This document shows positions 28,048 to 36,192 of a DNA stretch of 64,000 bases, in pieces. The notes beneath the pieces are model-generated. The model had not been told where the DNA came from and ran no database searches. It saw only the letters and a program-made list of their open reading frames with translations. The stretch spans positions 186,001 through 250,000 of the forward strand of contig JABBOV010000003.1 of NCBI GenBank assembly GCA_012927625.1, in the 5' to 3' direction. A program made the position numbers and the translations under genes. Position 1 is the stretch's first letter, and each line of letters starts with the position of its first letter. Source of the DNA: Glaciimonas sp. (GTDB lineage: Bacteria > Pseudomonadota > Gammaproteobacteria > Burkholderiales > Burkholderiaceae_D).

Positions 28048-29055
28048 TTATTTGGCTATGGCATATTCGGAAAGTGCCGAAGCTGCGGTGGCACTACGCA
28101 AAATGGTGGCAAACTGGTCGTGATCGACGTTTCCGCCGCCAAGCGGCAGTCCGACTTTCAAGCCCTTGAGCGCATTCTTCATCTGCAGTGCCGCCGCCAG
28201 CGGCACTGCACCCGCGCCTTCGGCCACGTTATGGGTGGCGACAAAGTACATCTTCATCGCCTGAGCGACTTGCGTATCGGTCACGGCGACGACATCATCC
28301 ACGTATTGGAGGATGATTTCCAGCGCGGCATCGTCCGGCACGCGACAGGCCACGCCGTCTGCGATCACGGTGGTGACGTCCGAAATAACCTTACGTTTTT
28401 GCTCGAACGACAGCTTGTAACTGAGCGCATGGGCCGACACCACGCCGATAATTTTCGTTTTCAGACCTAGAGCATTGCGCGCCGCCACTGCCGCGCAGAT
28501 GCCGGAACCCTGCCCAATCGCCACGAAAATCATATCGAGGTCGGGTTGGGCGGTCAACAGCTCGATCCAGTAAGTCGCCACCCCCCGCACCAGATCGCGG
28601 TGCATTGAGGGAATCATGTGCAGCCCCTGGCTGGCCGCAAGCTGCTCTGCATGCTCGCGACTATCCTGAAATTCGTCGCCATACTCGATCAGTTGCACGC
28701 CCAGCGCGCGCATCGCTGCATTTTTTTCTCGGCTATTACCGTTGGGCACCACAATGGTTGCCCGCAGACCATGACGACGCACCGCAAAACCGATCGACTG
28801 GCCGTGATTACCGCGCGTGGCCGACACCACTCCCTTGACTTCGGGCGCACTTTGCACCAGTTCATGGATGTAGACCAGACCGCCACGCACCTTGAAGGCG
28901 CCGGTCGGGGTGTGGTTCTCGTGCTTGACCCAGGCTTCGGTGCCCAATGCCTGGTTCAGCAAGGGCCAGGAATATTGCGGAGTAGGTGCCATTGCTGCAT
29001 AAACGATGGCGGCGGCGCTGTCGAGTTCGGCTTTGTTCGGTAATGCGAATGTCAT
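28048..29055 (-). CDS. PLP-dependent threonine/serine dehydratase-like enzyme
   Basis: Fold-type II PLP enzyme expected to deaminate threonine, serine or a hydroxylated amino acid to a 2-oxo acid. The 335-residue protein has the cofactor lysine K55 in TPTGAFKVRGG, the substrate loop SATRGNHGQSIGFA, and the glycine-rich phosphate-binding loop VGLPLGGGNVDHDQF near the C-terminus. It lacks the regulatory ACT domain of biosynthetic threonine deaminase, so a catabolic or detoxifying role is more likely. The ATG at 29055 has AGGAGGT upstream. It lies 36 bp after a DUF2917 gene and ahead of ridA. Confidence 0.9.
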   Translation of the reverse strand: MTFALPNKAELDSAAAIVYAAMAPTPQYSWPLLNQALGTEAWVKHENHTPTGAFKVRGGLVYIHELVQSAPEVKGVVSATRGNHGQSIGFAVRRHGLRATIVVPNGNSREKNAAMRALGVQLIEYGDEFQDSREHAEQLAASQGLHMIPSMHRDLVRGVATYWIELLTAQPDLDMIFVAIGQGSGICAAVAARNALGLKTKIIGVVSAHALSYKLSFEQKRKVISDVTTVIADGVACRVPDDAALEIILQYVDDVVAVTDTQVAQAMKMYFVATHNVAEGAGAVPLAAALQMKNALKGLKVGLPLGGGNVDHDQFATILRSATAASALSEYAIAK

Positions 29056-29091
29056 AAATACCTCCTAAAAATAACGCATTCAACAGCAAGA

Positions 29092-29400
29092 TTAATAGTC
29101 GGCAAGAGCCTCTACATCTGACGACGCTACCGGTATCGGCATGCACTGGCGATCTGCAAGCTGCAGCGACGGCAGGAAATCGATACGGCTGAACACCTTG
29201 TCGGCCTCAATCACCACATGCCGTCCAGCGATTAATGCCAAGGTATCGCCACCGAACAGCCAATAATCTTCATTATCTCCTTCGATTGTGACCCAGACGC
29301 AACCGTTATCGATTTGCATCGTGAGCGCTACATCGGCGCTGACAGAAATCAACTGCCTCGGCTGCAAAACCAGGAAATCATGAGCGACGATGTTTTTCAT
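29092..29400 (-). CDS. DUF2917 family protein
   Basis: A 102-residue protein of unknown function. The ATG at 29400 follows AAGGAGT and starts MKNIVAHDFLVLQPRQ; the longer open frame upstream runs into the regulatory region and is rejected. The segment CVWVTIEGDNEDYWLFGGD is typical of the DUF2917 family as I recall it, a small beta-rich fold reminiscent of cupins. It is the first gene transcribed away from the MocR regulator and lies in an apparent operon with the dehydratase-like enzyme, so it may assist or sense that pathway. No signal peptide. Confidence 0.82.
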   Translation of the reverse strand: MKNIVAHDFLVLQPRQLISVSADVALTMQIDNGCVWVTIEGDNEDYWLFGGDTLALIAGRHVVIEADKVFSRIDFLPSLQLADRQCMPIPVASSDVEALADY

Positions 29401-29441
29401 GCTGACTCCTTCAAAGTGTTTGATGTATGCTAATCGAAAAA

Positions 29442-29509
29442 ACCAATACAGTACCAATACAGTTGACCAGATAAACTGATGACTGTACTGGAAAGATGAC
29501 CAATACACA
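29442..29509. promoter_or_regulatory. Candidate MocR operator in the divergent promoter region
   Basis: ACCAATACAGT occurs twice in perfect tandem (29442-29452 and 29453-29463). An inverted near-copy (ACTGTACTGG, 29482-29491) and a further partial copy (ACCAATACAC, 29500-29509) follow. MocR/PdxR regulators characteristically bind direct and inverted repeats in the divergent promoter, so this is very probably the binding region. Confidence 0.7.
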
Positions 29510-29519
29510 GGAAACCGCG

Positions 29520-30941
29520 ATGGATAGGCAAACACAGATCACCCGAGAATCAGGCACTTCACTGGTAAGCCAGATCGTGCGCTCGGTCGAAGCGCGCATA
29601 GACGACAAGCTGCTGCGCACCGGTGCCCGCATGCCGTCGATTCGCCAGTACGCTGACAGCAGTGCGGTGTCGCGCTTTACCGTGGTAGAAGCGTATGACC
29701 GGCTGGTGGCCAAGGGTTATCTGGAATCACGCCGGGGAGCCGGCTTTTTTGTGCGGGATCGGGCGCCGCTACTAGCGGCGCTGGACCCAAATCACCCGCC
29801 CATCAGCATGCCGCCGCAGTTTGATGTAGCCTGGTTGGTGCGCAGCATGTTCCGCCCGACACCGCCGCAAAAAATGCCCGGCATCGGGCTGCTGCCGCAT
29901 GATTTTCTGGACGGCGCGTTGATCGCCAACGGCTTGCGCGCGGTCAGCCGCCAGCATCAAAACCTGCTGCTGCATTACGGCACGCCGCAAGGATTTTTAC
30001 CGCTGCGTCAGCAATTGCAGCTAAAACTAGCCGCGCTGGAAATCGCCGCCACGCCGCAACAGATCATCACCACCTCCGGCGTCACGCAGGCGCTAGACCT
30101 GGTCGCACGCCAGTTCACGCAGGCGGGCGACACGATCTTCGTCGATGATCCAGCCTGGTTCCTGATGTTCGGCTCATTCACGCTGCTGGGCGCCAAAGTG
30201 ATCGGCATCCCGCGCCTGCCGGACGGCCCTGACATCGCCCAGCTGGCCGAACTGGCCGCGCTGCATAAACCTAAGCTGTTCGTGATCAATTCGGTGCTGC
30301 ACAATCCGACCTCGACTTCACTCTCCAGCGCCAAGGCGTTTCAAGTACTGAAACTGGCTGAACAACACGACTTTATCATTGTGGAAGACGACATCTATTG
30401 CGACATGCACCCCGGCAGCAGCGTGCAGCCGGCAACCCGCATCGCTTCACTCGACCAACTGAATCGGGTAATTTACCTCGGCGGTTTTTCCAAGACGCTG
30501 GCAGCCAATCTGCGTGTCGGCTTCATCGCCACCTCGCGCGAGCGGGCGCAGCAATTATCGGATCGCAAGATGCTGACAGCGCTGACCACCAGCGAAATCG
30601 GCGAGCGCGTGGTCTTCAAAATTCTGTCTGAAGGCCATTACCGCAAACACACCGAGCGCCTGCGAAGCCGGCTGGACGCGGTGCGCGATGAGAGCATCAA
30701 GTGGCTGGAAAGCATCGGTATGACGATCGACATCAACACCCCGGCCGGCATGTTCGTCTGGGCTGATACCGGCTGCGACACTAACGTACTGGCGGAAAAA
30801 GCGATGAATGAAGATATCCTGCTGGCTCCCGGCTGCCTGTTCTCGCCCAGCCAGTTGCCGTCGCGGCGCATGCGCCTCAACGTCGCCACTCTGTCCGACC
30901 CGGAGGTGCGGGCATTTCTGGAACGCGAAATCAGTCGCTAG
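29520..30941 (+). CDS. MocR family transcriptional regulator (GntR HTH plus aminotransferase domain)
   Basis: Regulator that uses a PLP-binding aminotransferase-like domain as a sensor. The ATG at 29520 (MDRQTQITRESG) is preferred over the one eight codons earlier because AGGAAA lies six bases upstream; 473 residues. The GntR winged helix covers about residues 10-75 (MPSIRQYADSSAVSRFTVVE). The aminotransferase-like domain follows, with the PLP lysine in GGFSKTLAANLRVG near residue 324. It is divergent from the DUF2917-dehydratase-ridA-aminotransferase genes, which are its likely targets. The ligand may be PLP with an amino acid. Repeat copy D follows the stop. Confidence 0.92.
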   Translation: MDRQTQITRESGTSLVSQIVRSVEARIDDKLLRTGARMPSIRQYADSSAVSRFTVVEAYDRLVAKGYLESRRGAGFFVRDRAPLLAALDPNHPPISMPPQFDVAWLVRSMFRPTPPQKMPGIGLLPHDFLDGALIANGLRAVSRQHQNLLLHYGTPQGFLPLRQQLQLKLAALEIAATPQQIITTSGVTQALDLVARQFTQAGDTIFVDDPAWFLMFGSFTLLGAKVIGIPRLPDGPDIAQLAELAALHKPKLFVINSVLHNPTSTSLSSAKAFQVLKLAEQHDFIIVEDDIYCDMHPGSSVQPATRIASLDQLNRVIYLGGFSKTLAANLRVGFIATSRERAQQLSDRKMLTALTTSEIGERVVFKILSEGHYRKHTERLRSRLDAVRDESIKWLESIGMTIDINTPAGMFVWADTGCDTNVLAEKAMNEDILLAPGCLFSPSQLPSRRMRLNVATLSDPEVRAFLEREISR

Positions 30942-30960
30942 CAACGCCTTTCGCACTTCG

Positions 30961-31033
30961 TGATAGTGGCTAGTGTATATCCCCGTACCGCAATGAATAC
31001 ATGCGGAAATGTTGGCATATTTTTTTATACTCC
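30961..31033 (-). repeat. 73-bp dispersed intergenic element, copy D
   Basis: Head ATACTCC (plus strand) 31027-31033, a 20-nt spacer, ATGCGG 31001-31006 with partner CCGCA at 30988-30992, then ATATACA. The tail position is degenerate (CTATCA instead of GTATRY), but the 73-bp length holds. It lies between the convergent MocR and pbpG genes. Confidence 0.75.
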
Positions 31034-31097
31034 ACCTTAAATTGGCATAAGGCGGCGGCCAGTGATTACTGTTGGGACAGTTCTAAAGCTGTCTTCA

Positions 31098-32204
31098 TCA
31101 ACTTTGCTCGGCGAGCGCATGCGTGCCGGAGAATGTTGGTGGTGACGCTTCCAGCCACTTACGTATCCTCGCGGCATCTCCCAGACGCGATAACTTGCCT
31201 TTAGAGTCGAGAAAAACCATTACAACCGGCCGCCCCTCGATCTTTGCCTGCATCACCAGGCATCTCCCGGCTTCAGAGATATAACCTGTTTTTTGCAAGC
31301 CGATATCCCACTCAGGATTTTTTACCAATCGATTGGATGTGGAGTATTGCAAAGCGCGCCCTCCCGGTTCCACTATATAACTGGTATCGGTAGAATATTG
31401 GCGCACTATCGGGTAATTGTAGGCAGCACTGACCAGCTTAGCCAAGTCACGGGCGCTCGCCACATTCCGACTCGATAGCCCGGTGGAATCTACGTACGTG
31501 GAATTATTCATGCCAATCGTTCGTGCTTTTTCATTCATGCGCTTGACAAAATTTTTCAAGCCGCCCGGGTAGCTGCGCCCTAGTGCTGAGGCAGCACGGT
31601 TTTCAGAACTCATTAGTGCAATATGCAGCATATCGGTACGCGACAACTGAGACCCGACTTTCAGGCGAGAGCTGCTATTTTTTTCATAATCGATATCCTC
31701 GCTAGTGACTTCCAGTATCTCGTTCATATCTTGAGCCGAATCAAGCACGACTAGCGCTGTCATCAATTTAGTGATGGACGCCATCGGCAGCGGCACCCTT
31801 GAGTTTTTTTCAAACAACACTGCAGAAGTCGCCTGATCCATGACAAATGCGACATTGGATTCAAGATCAAGCGAGTCGCGCGTATGCCCCAGCCCAGCCA
31901 TGTCGCCAAAAGTGAGCTTGGCCGGTATCGCCACCGCCAGCGGCGCTGTCAATACGCGCTTATGAGCAATTTTCCGCCTATGGCTGGAAGCGACAATCTT
32001 TGCATTTTTCTTATGAACGACAATGACTTTTTTAGCTTTGCCTCGGCCGGCAATGATTTTGGATTTGTGTTTTACGGCTACAGGCTGCGCGCTGATTTTT
32101 TTGCGCTGTGCTGCCTGTGGGGTGACTTCTGTAGCCAACGCTGCGGGCGCAGAAAAAGTAACAAACAGTATTGAAAAAAATAAAACTAACGCAGACTTAG
32201 GCAT
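31098..32204 (-). CDS. pbpG: D-alanyl-D-alanine endopeptidase (PBP7 family)
   Basis: Periplasmic serine peptidase that cleaves peptidoglycan cross-links. Start is the ATG at 32204, with GAGAGG upstream, giving 368 residues. A signal peptide covers residues 1-25. A long Lys/Arg/Ala-rich segment (about 33-90) links it to the S11 peptidase domain and may bind the anionic wall or membrane. Catalytic motifs are SITK (143-146, with the nucleophile Ser), SSENR for SxN, and QKTGYISEAG for KTG. The basic linker makes it longer than E. coli PBP7 (about 310). The gene is flanked downstream by repeat copy D. Confidence 0.92.
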   Translation of the reverse strand: MPKSALVLFFSILFVTFSAPAALATEVTPQAAQRKKISAQPVAVKHKSKIIAGRGKAKKVIVVHKKNAKIVASSHRRKIAHKRVLTAPLAVAIPAKLTFGDMAGLGHTRDSLDLESNVAFVMDQATSAVLFEKNSRVPLPMASITKLMTALVVLDSAQDMNEILEVTSEDIDYEKNSSSRLKVGSQLSRTDMLHIALMSSENRAASALGRSYPGGLKNFVKRMNEKARTIGMNNSTYVDSTGLSSRNVASARDLAKLVSAAYNYPIVRQYSTDTSYIVEPGGRALQYSTSNRLVKNPEWDIGLQKTGYISEAGRCLVMQAKIEGRPVVMVFLDSKGKLSRLGDAARIRKWLEASPPTFSGTHALAEQS

Positions 32205-32386
32205 CACAAACCTCTCTATTTTGTGCAAATTTTTATACTTTTTTAGTTTAGCAAAACCGATAAAATTCGCAAGAGAATTAAGATGTTAGCGCATAATCTT
32301 GAACAAAATTCTTCATATTGTTGACAAGTCGTAAATTAAAATCCGAATAAACTATTAAATGCGGGTTTTGGGAAGTTACCGAAAAA

Positions 32387-33082
32387 TCACTCCAAAAACT
32401 TAACGAAGCCCGCTACCGGTTCGCGCTCGGTTTGTAAGGTATTTTCAATCTTGTCCATATCCGCATAACCCAGTGACATGCCGCAGACAACCATCTCGTT
32501 GTCCGGCAACTCCAGCACATTACGAATAATTTTATGATATTGGGTGAAAGCTGCCTGTGGGCACGTGTCGAGGCCACGGCCACGTGCAGCAATCATGATG
32601 TTTTGTAGAAACATGCCGTAATCCAGCCAAGACCCCTTCTCCATAATTCGATCGATTGTGAACATCAAACCCACTGGCGCATCAAAAAATGCATAATTTC
32701 GGCCATGCTGCTCCTGCATTCCAGCCTTGTTTTCACGCGTTAATCCGAGCAACGCATACAAATCCCAGCCCACTTTGCGACGACGATCAATGTAGGGGGA
32801 TGCCCATTGGCGCGGGTAATAGCTATATTCTTCCACGTGCTCCTGAGCGGCAGTAACGTCGGTAAAGGCTTGTGCAATTTCTGAAGACAAGCGGTTTTTG
32901 GTTGCGCCGTTCAGCACATACACTTTCCAGGGTTGCGTGTTGGTACCGGAGGGAGCGCGTGCTGCCACCTCCAGTATCTTTTCAATATCTTCGCGTGCCA
33001 CTGTCTGGGGCAGAAAAGCGCGGATAGAGCGGCGCGAAACAATTGCCGCATCCACAATTTTCTGTTCTGTTGTCTCAATCAT
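32387..33082 (-). CDS. Nitroreductase family protein
   Basis: FMN-dependent oxidoreductase. I use the ATG at 33082 (MIETTEQKIVDAA), which overlaps the end of the thioesterase gene by 8 bases; the longer frame reads through that gene. The 231-residue protein has the N-terminal FMN-binding SRRSIRAFLPQ, then APSGTNTQPWKVYVLNG, and GMFLQNIMIAARGRGLDTCPQAA near the dimer interface. This style resembles nitroaromatic reductases of the NfnB/PnbA kind; substrate unknown. It is probably co-transcribed with the thioesterase and EamA genes. Confidence 0.9.
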   Translation of the reverse strand: MIETTEQKIVDAAIVSRRSIRAFLPQTVAREDIEKILEVAARAPSGTNTQPWKVYVLNGATKNRLSSEIAQAFTDVTAAQEHVEEYSYYPRQWASPYIDRRRKVGWDLYALLGLTRENKAGMQEQHGRNYAFFDAPVGLMFTIDRIMEKGSWLDYGMFLQNIMIAARGRGLDTCPQAAFTQYHKIIRNVLELPDNEMVVCGMSLGYADMDKIENTLQTEREPVAGFVKFLE

Positions 33083-33533
33083 GCTGGGTGTCTTTCTGTG
33101 ACTCGATTTGAATGGATTCGAGAACCTCTCGCATATTGCCGGGAATCGCAGCAGGGCGACGCGTAGATCTGTCGACATATACATGGATGAAATGCCCTTG
33201 AGCGGCTGCGACATCTGCGTCGCCGCGGAAAATCCCGACCTCATAGCGCACACTAGAGTTTCCCAACTTGCTGACACGCAATCCTGCATAAATCCGATCC
33301 GGGAAAGCCACCGGCGCGAAATAATTGCACTGGGTTTCGATCACCAGTCCGATGACTCGGCCATGATCCACATTCAGTACCCCGTGCGCAATCAGGAATT
33401 GGTTTACAACCGTATCGAACCAACTGTAATAAATCACATTATTGACATGCCCGTAAGCGTCGTTGTCCATCCAGCGTGTCGTTATTTCTTGAAAATGCAG
33501 GTATCCACTGCGTTTGTTCACTTCTATCCGCAT
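33075..33533 (-). CDS. Acyl-CoA thioesterase, 4HBT hotdog-fold family
   Basis: Hotdog-fold thioesterase of the YbgC/FadM type. The 152-residue protein has the catalytic motif region TTRWMDNDAYGHVNNVIYYS, with the family Asp in MDNDAYGHVNN. A single domain without extra motifs, of normal family length. The start codon overlaps the EamA stop and the stop overlaps the nitroreductase start, so the three genes form a tightly coupled operon. The acyl-CoA substrate is not predictable. Confidence 0.88.
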   Translation of the reverse strand: MRIEVNKRSGYLHFQEITTRWMDNDAYGHVNNVIYYSWFDTVVNQFLIAHGVLNVDHGRVIGLVIETQCNYFAPVAFPDRIYAGLRVSKLGNSSVRYEVGIFRGDADVAAAQGHFIHVYVDRSTRRPAAIPGNMREVLESIQIESQKDTQHD

Positions 33534-34453
33534 TACTTCCTCATAACGAAAACCACACCAATCACCGCCACCAGCATACCGACAATACCTGCAATGCTGA
33601 AGCTTTCACCGAACATCATCCATGCCATCACTGCGGTGGTGGGCGGCGTTAAATATAAAAGGCTGGTGACGCTAGTGGCTGCACTCTTGCGGATGAGCGA
33701 GAATAAAAGAAAAATAGCACCGATCGACAAGGCAAGGACTGACCATAGCAGTGCGCCAATAAACTGCGGCGTCCATTGTACGGCGACCAAAGCGGGCGTA
33801 AAGTGCTCAAAGGCTATTGCCATCGGCAATATCACTATAAATGATGCAGAAAACTGAATAATAGTGCCGGTACGCAGATCGAAATATGCACAATATCGTT
33901 TTTGATACAGGGTGCCAAGCGTGATTGACAATAACGCCCCCAGACACAAGGCAATGCTTTGCCAGGATAAGCCAATAACGGTAATTTTATTGGAAACCAC
34001 CAACCCCACGCCGAACAGCCCTAATAGCAATCCTAGCCATTGACGTTTTTTTACCGATTCGCCGATCAAAGGCGCCGCAAACGCCGTCAGAATTGGCTGC
34101 ATCCCGACAATCAGTGCTGACAAACCCGCAGGCATACCAAGCTTGATGGCGCACCAGACACCGGCCAGATAACCTGCCTGCACAAGAATACCCGCTACGG
34201 CAATATGGCGTATCTGCCCCACAGGCCAAGGGGCTTGCATCAGCAGCACCAGCGGCACCAAAACTATCAATACGCCACTGAAACGGAGCAATAAAAAAGT
34301 TAATGGAGGAGCATAAGGCAAGCCAAATTTTGCCACCACAAAACCCGTACTCCAGATTAAAACAAAAATAAAGGGAGTGGCGACTAGCCACCGATTCTGC
34401 GGTGCGCCAACTATTGTGTTGCTGAGCGTTGGGGTGTTTGTGGCAAGAGTCAT
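33533..34453 (-). CDS. EamA/DMT family permease
   Basis: Ten-helix drug/metabolite transporter. I use the ATG at 34453 (MTLATNTPTLSN) rather than an upstream TTG. The 306-residue protein consists almost wholly of hydrophobic helices in two EamA repeats: FVLIWSTGFVVAKFGLPYAP opens the first, and LLWSVLALSIGAIFLLFSLI and TSLLYLTPPTTAVMAWMMFG belong to the second. Substrate unknown; such proteins often export amino acids or metabolites. First gene of a coupled operon with the thioesterase and nitroreductase. Confidence 0.9.
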   Translation of the reverse strand: MTLATNTPTLSNTIVGAPQNRWLVATPFIFVLIWSTGFVVAKFGLPYAPPLTFLLLRFSGVLIVLVPLVLLMQAPWPVGQIRHIAVAGILVQAGYLAGVWCAIKLGMPAGLSALIVGMQPILTAFAAPLIGESVKKRQWLGLLLGLFGVGLVVSNKITVIGLSWQSIALCLGALLSITLGTLYQKRYCAYFDLRTGTIIQFSASFIVILPMAIAFEHFTPALVAVQWTPQFIGALLWSVLALSIGAIFLLFSLIRKSAATSVTSLLYLTPPTTAVMAWMMFGESFSIAGIVGMLVAVIGVVFVMRK

Positions 34454-34905
34454 AAGTGAATTAAAAATGTTGTAGTTCGCTATACTGCAGTGCGGCAATT
34501 ATTCTGCCATCGCAACCTATATTCTGCTGCAGTTGCGGTCATCTGCAAGTGTATCTCAACTGTCTCGCAGATATCATTGCCATAACTGCCTGCCATCACT
34601 GTTGCAACCGGTATTTTTTGCTATAGGCAGCATAGAGCGCCATTCCGGTACATGCTGCAAGCCCTGAGAAAGTCAGCTTAAAACGCCTGAGCGTTCGCTT
34701 TCATCCAAGGCGACTCCTATTAGAAACAGAATCAATTGCTGCGAAAAATATCGATATAGTCACATCCGCACAGCCGACACTTATTTTCGCCTCGCACAAA
34801 TAAGTGCTTGACTAATATTATTTAACCGCTAGAATAAGAATTGTTGCGGCGCACAATTTAATTTCAAAATATTATTTAACCACGCTCTAATCTTAGGGGA
34901 TCTCC
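34454..34905. other. Intergenic region upstream of the phasin gene
   Basis: About 450 bp without a credible gene. It carries the probable phasin promoter (34808-34835) in its AT-rich right part. The left part (34500-34700) shows no open frame or repeat that I recognise. Confidence 0.6.
34808..34835 (+). promoter_or_regulatory. Probable sigma-70 promoter of the phasin gene
   Basis: TTGACT at 34808-34813 and TAGAAT at 34830-34835, separated by 16 bp, in an AT-rich region 70 bp ahead of the phasin start codon. Confidence 0.6.
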
Positions 34906-35469
34906 ATGTTTTCAGTCTCAGAACAATTTTCCAGCGCTACAAAAGCTAACTTTGAAGCGCAAATCGCCATGATCACGTCACTGACAAATAAAGCATTTGA
35001 AAGTATTGAAAAAGTTATTGATCTAAACATGAACGCTGCAAAATCCTCACTGGAAGAATCTACAGTTGCAGCTAGACAATTATTTTCCGCAAAAGATCCA
35101 CAAGAGTTTTTTTCCTTGACCTCCAACCAAGCCAAGCCAACTGCTGAAAAAGCTCTCGCATACAGCCGCCATCTGGCTAACATCGCGTCAAACGCGCAAG
35201 CCGAGTTTACCAAAGTTGCTGAAACACAAATTGCGGAAACAAACCGTAAAGTGCTGTCACTGATTGAAGAAGTCACAAAAAATGCGCCAGCCGGTTCTGA
35301 GAATGTTGTTGCAATGCTTAAAACAGCGATCGGTAACGCCAACGCCGGTTATGATCAGCTGACAAAAACCACAAAGCAAGCAGTTGAAACGCTGGAATCA
35401 AACATGAATACTGCCGCCAGCAAATTTTCTGACGTAACCAGCAAGGTAAGTAGCGCCGCAAAGAAATAA
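34906..35469 (+). CDS. phaP: Phasin family protein (PHA granule-associated)
   Basis: Coats polyhydroxyalkanoate granules and limits their coalescence. The 187-residue protein is almost entirely helical, rich in Ala, Lys, Thr and Glu, without Cys or signal peptide. Characteristic segments are MFSVSEQFSSATKANFEAQI at the N-terminus and AARQLFSAKDPQEFFSLTSN in the middle. AGGGGAT precedes the ATG. Together with phaZ in this window it shows a working PHB storage cycle, with the synthase genes elsewhere. The AT-rich coding style suggests high expression. It is closed by a strong terminator. Confidence 0.93.
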   Translation: MFSVSEQFSSATKANFEAQIAMITSLTNKAFESIEKVIDLNMNAAKSSLEESTVAARQLFSAKDPQEFFSLTSNQAKPTAEKALAYSRHLANIASNAQAEFTKVAETQIAETNRKVLSLIEEVTKNAPAGSENVVAMLKTAIGNANAGYDQLTKTTKQAVETLESNMNTAASKFSDVTSKVSSAAKK

Positions 35470-35550
35470 TTACACAAATTTGGCTGCCGCACTCCGTTCT
35501 TCGGTTTTGTAGATGTTGTAACAGCCAGATTAATACTAGTCGCACGTTTC

Positions 35551-35580
35551 AAATGCCCCGTAATTACGGGGCATTTTTTT
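35551..35580 (+). terminator. Rho-independent terminator after phasin gene
   Basis: AAATGCCCCGTAATTACGGGGCATTT forms a perfect stem followed by a run of T. Confidence 0.92.
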
Positions 35581-35660
35581 ATTTATAGACGATACTGAAA
35601 CACCGCTGCCGCCTACCAAGTAGGGTCAAATTCATTCACGGAATATGGGATAGACTATTA

Positions 35661-35718
35661 ACTGTGACTGTGACTGTGACTGTGACTGTGACTGTGACTG
35701 TGACTGTGACTGTGACTG
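35661..35718 (+). repeat. Hexanucleotide simple repeat (ACTGTG), about 9.7 copies
   Basis: An uninterrupted array of ACTGTG units spanning 58 bp, 76 bp upstream of the DUF1232 gene. Unit number can change by slippage; being a multiple of three it would not shift a frame but could change promoter spacing or leader length. A short open frame through it translates to a Thr-Val repeat and is not believed to be a gene. Confidence 0.95.
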
Positions 35719-35793
35719 AAGCAGCCCGTAGCCATTTAAGTTTGGCACCGGATTCCGGTGAAGTGTTTTTAAATATTGGAATAGGAAATCTGC

Positions 35794-36087
35794 ATGCTAA
35801 CCCGCGTTCTTTTTTTGCTAAAAGCTGGGGGGCGCGATGCATCGCTGTTGTGGTACGCATTACGCCAACCTGAAACACCCGCCTACATCAAGGTCGGAGC
35901 GGTCTTGCTAGCGTTATACGTTATCAGCCCACTGGACTTGCTCCCTGACGTAATCCCGATATTAGGCTGGCTCGATGATGCAACACTGCTTGCTCTGGGG
36001 TTGCCTTTTCTGCTCAAGAACATACCGCCGCATGTCAGGCAAGCGGCTGAAAACAGGCGCAAATACCGTTCTGGAAAAGCCGAGTGA
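35794..36087 (+). CDS. YkvA/DUF1232 family small membrane protein
   Basis: A 97-residue protein with the family core YVISPLDLLPDVIPILGWLD (residues about 42-61), which forms a re-entrant or transmembrane hairpin. A basic C-terminal tail (RQAAENRRKYRSGKAE) probably faces the cytoplasm. Function is unknown. The start is the ATG at 35794. A hexanucleotide repeat lies in its upstream region and might modulate expression. A bidirectional terminator follows. Confidence 0.88.
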   Translation: MLTRVLFLLKAGGRDASLLWYALRQPETPAYIKVGAVLLALYVISPLDLLPDVIPILGWLDDATLLALGLPFLLKNIPPHVRQAAENRRKYRSGKAE

Positions 36088-36126
36088 GTTCCCGTCACCG
36101 GCATTTACCATTAACTATTTGCCATG

Positions 36127-36163
36127 AAAAATCCCTTGCACATGATTCATGCAAGGGATTTTT
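36127..36163. terminator. Bidirectional terminator between DUF1232 gene and livF
   Basis: AAAAATCCCTTGCA at 36127-36140 pairs with TGCAAGGGATTTTT at 36150-36163. The stem is flanked by A and T tracts, so it serves both convergent transcripts. Confidence 0.9.
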
Positions 36164-36192
36164 ATTCGTCAAGCGCGGGTAACGGATTTTAA

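Noticed and set aside
35664-35873. Small frame starting with a Thr-Val repeat
   Set aside because: Its first third is merely the translation of the hexanucleotide array, and the remainder overlaps the DUF1232 gene.
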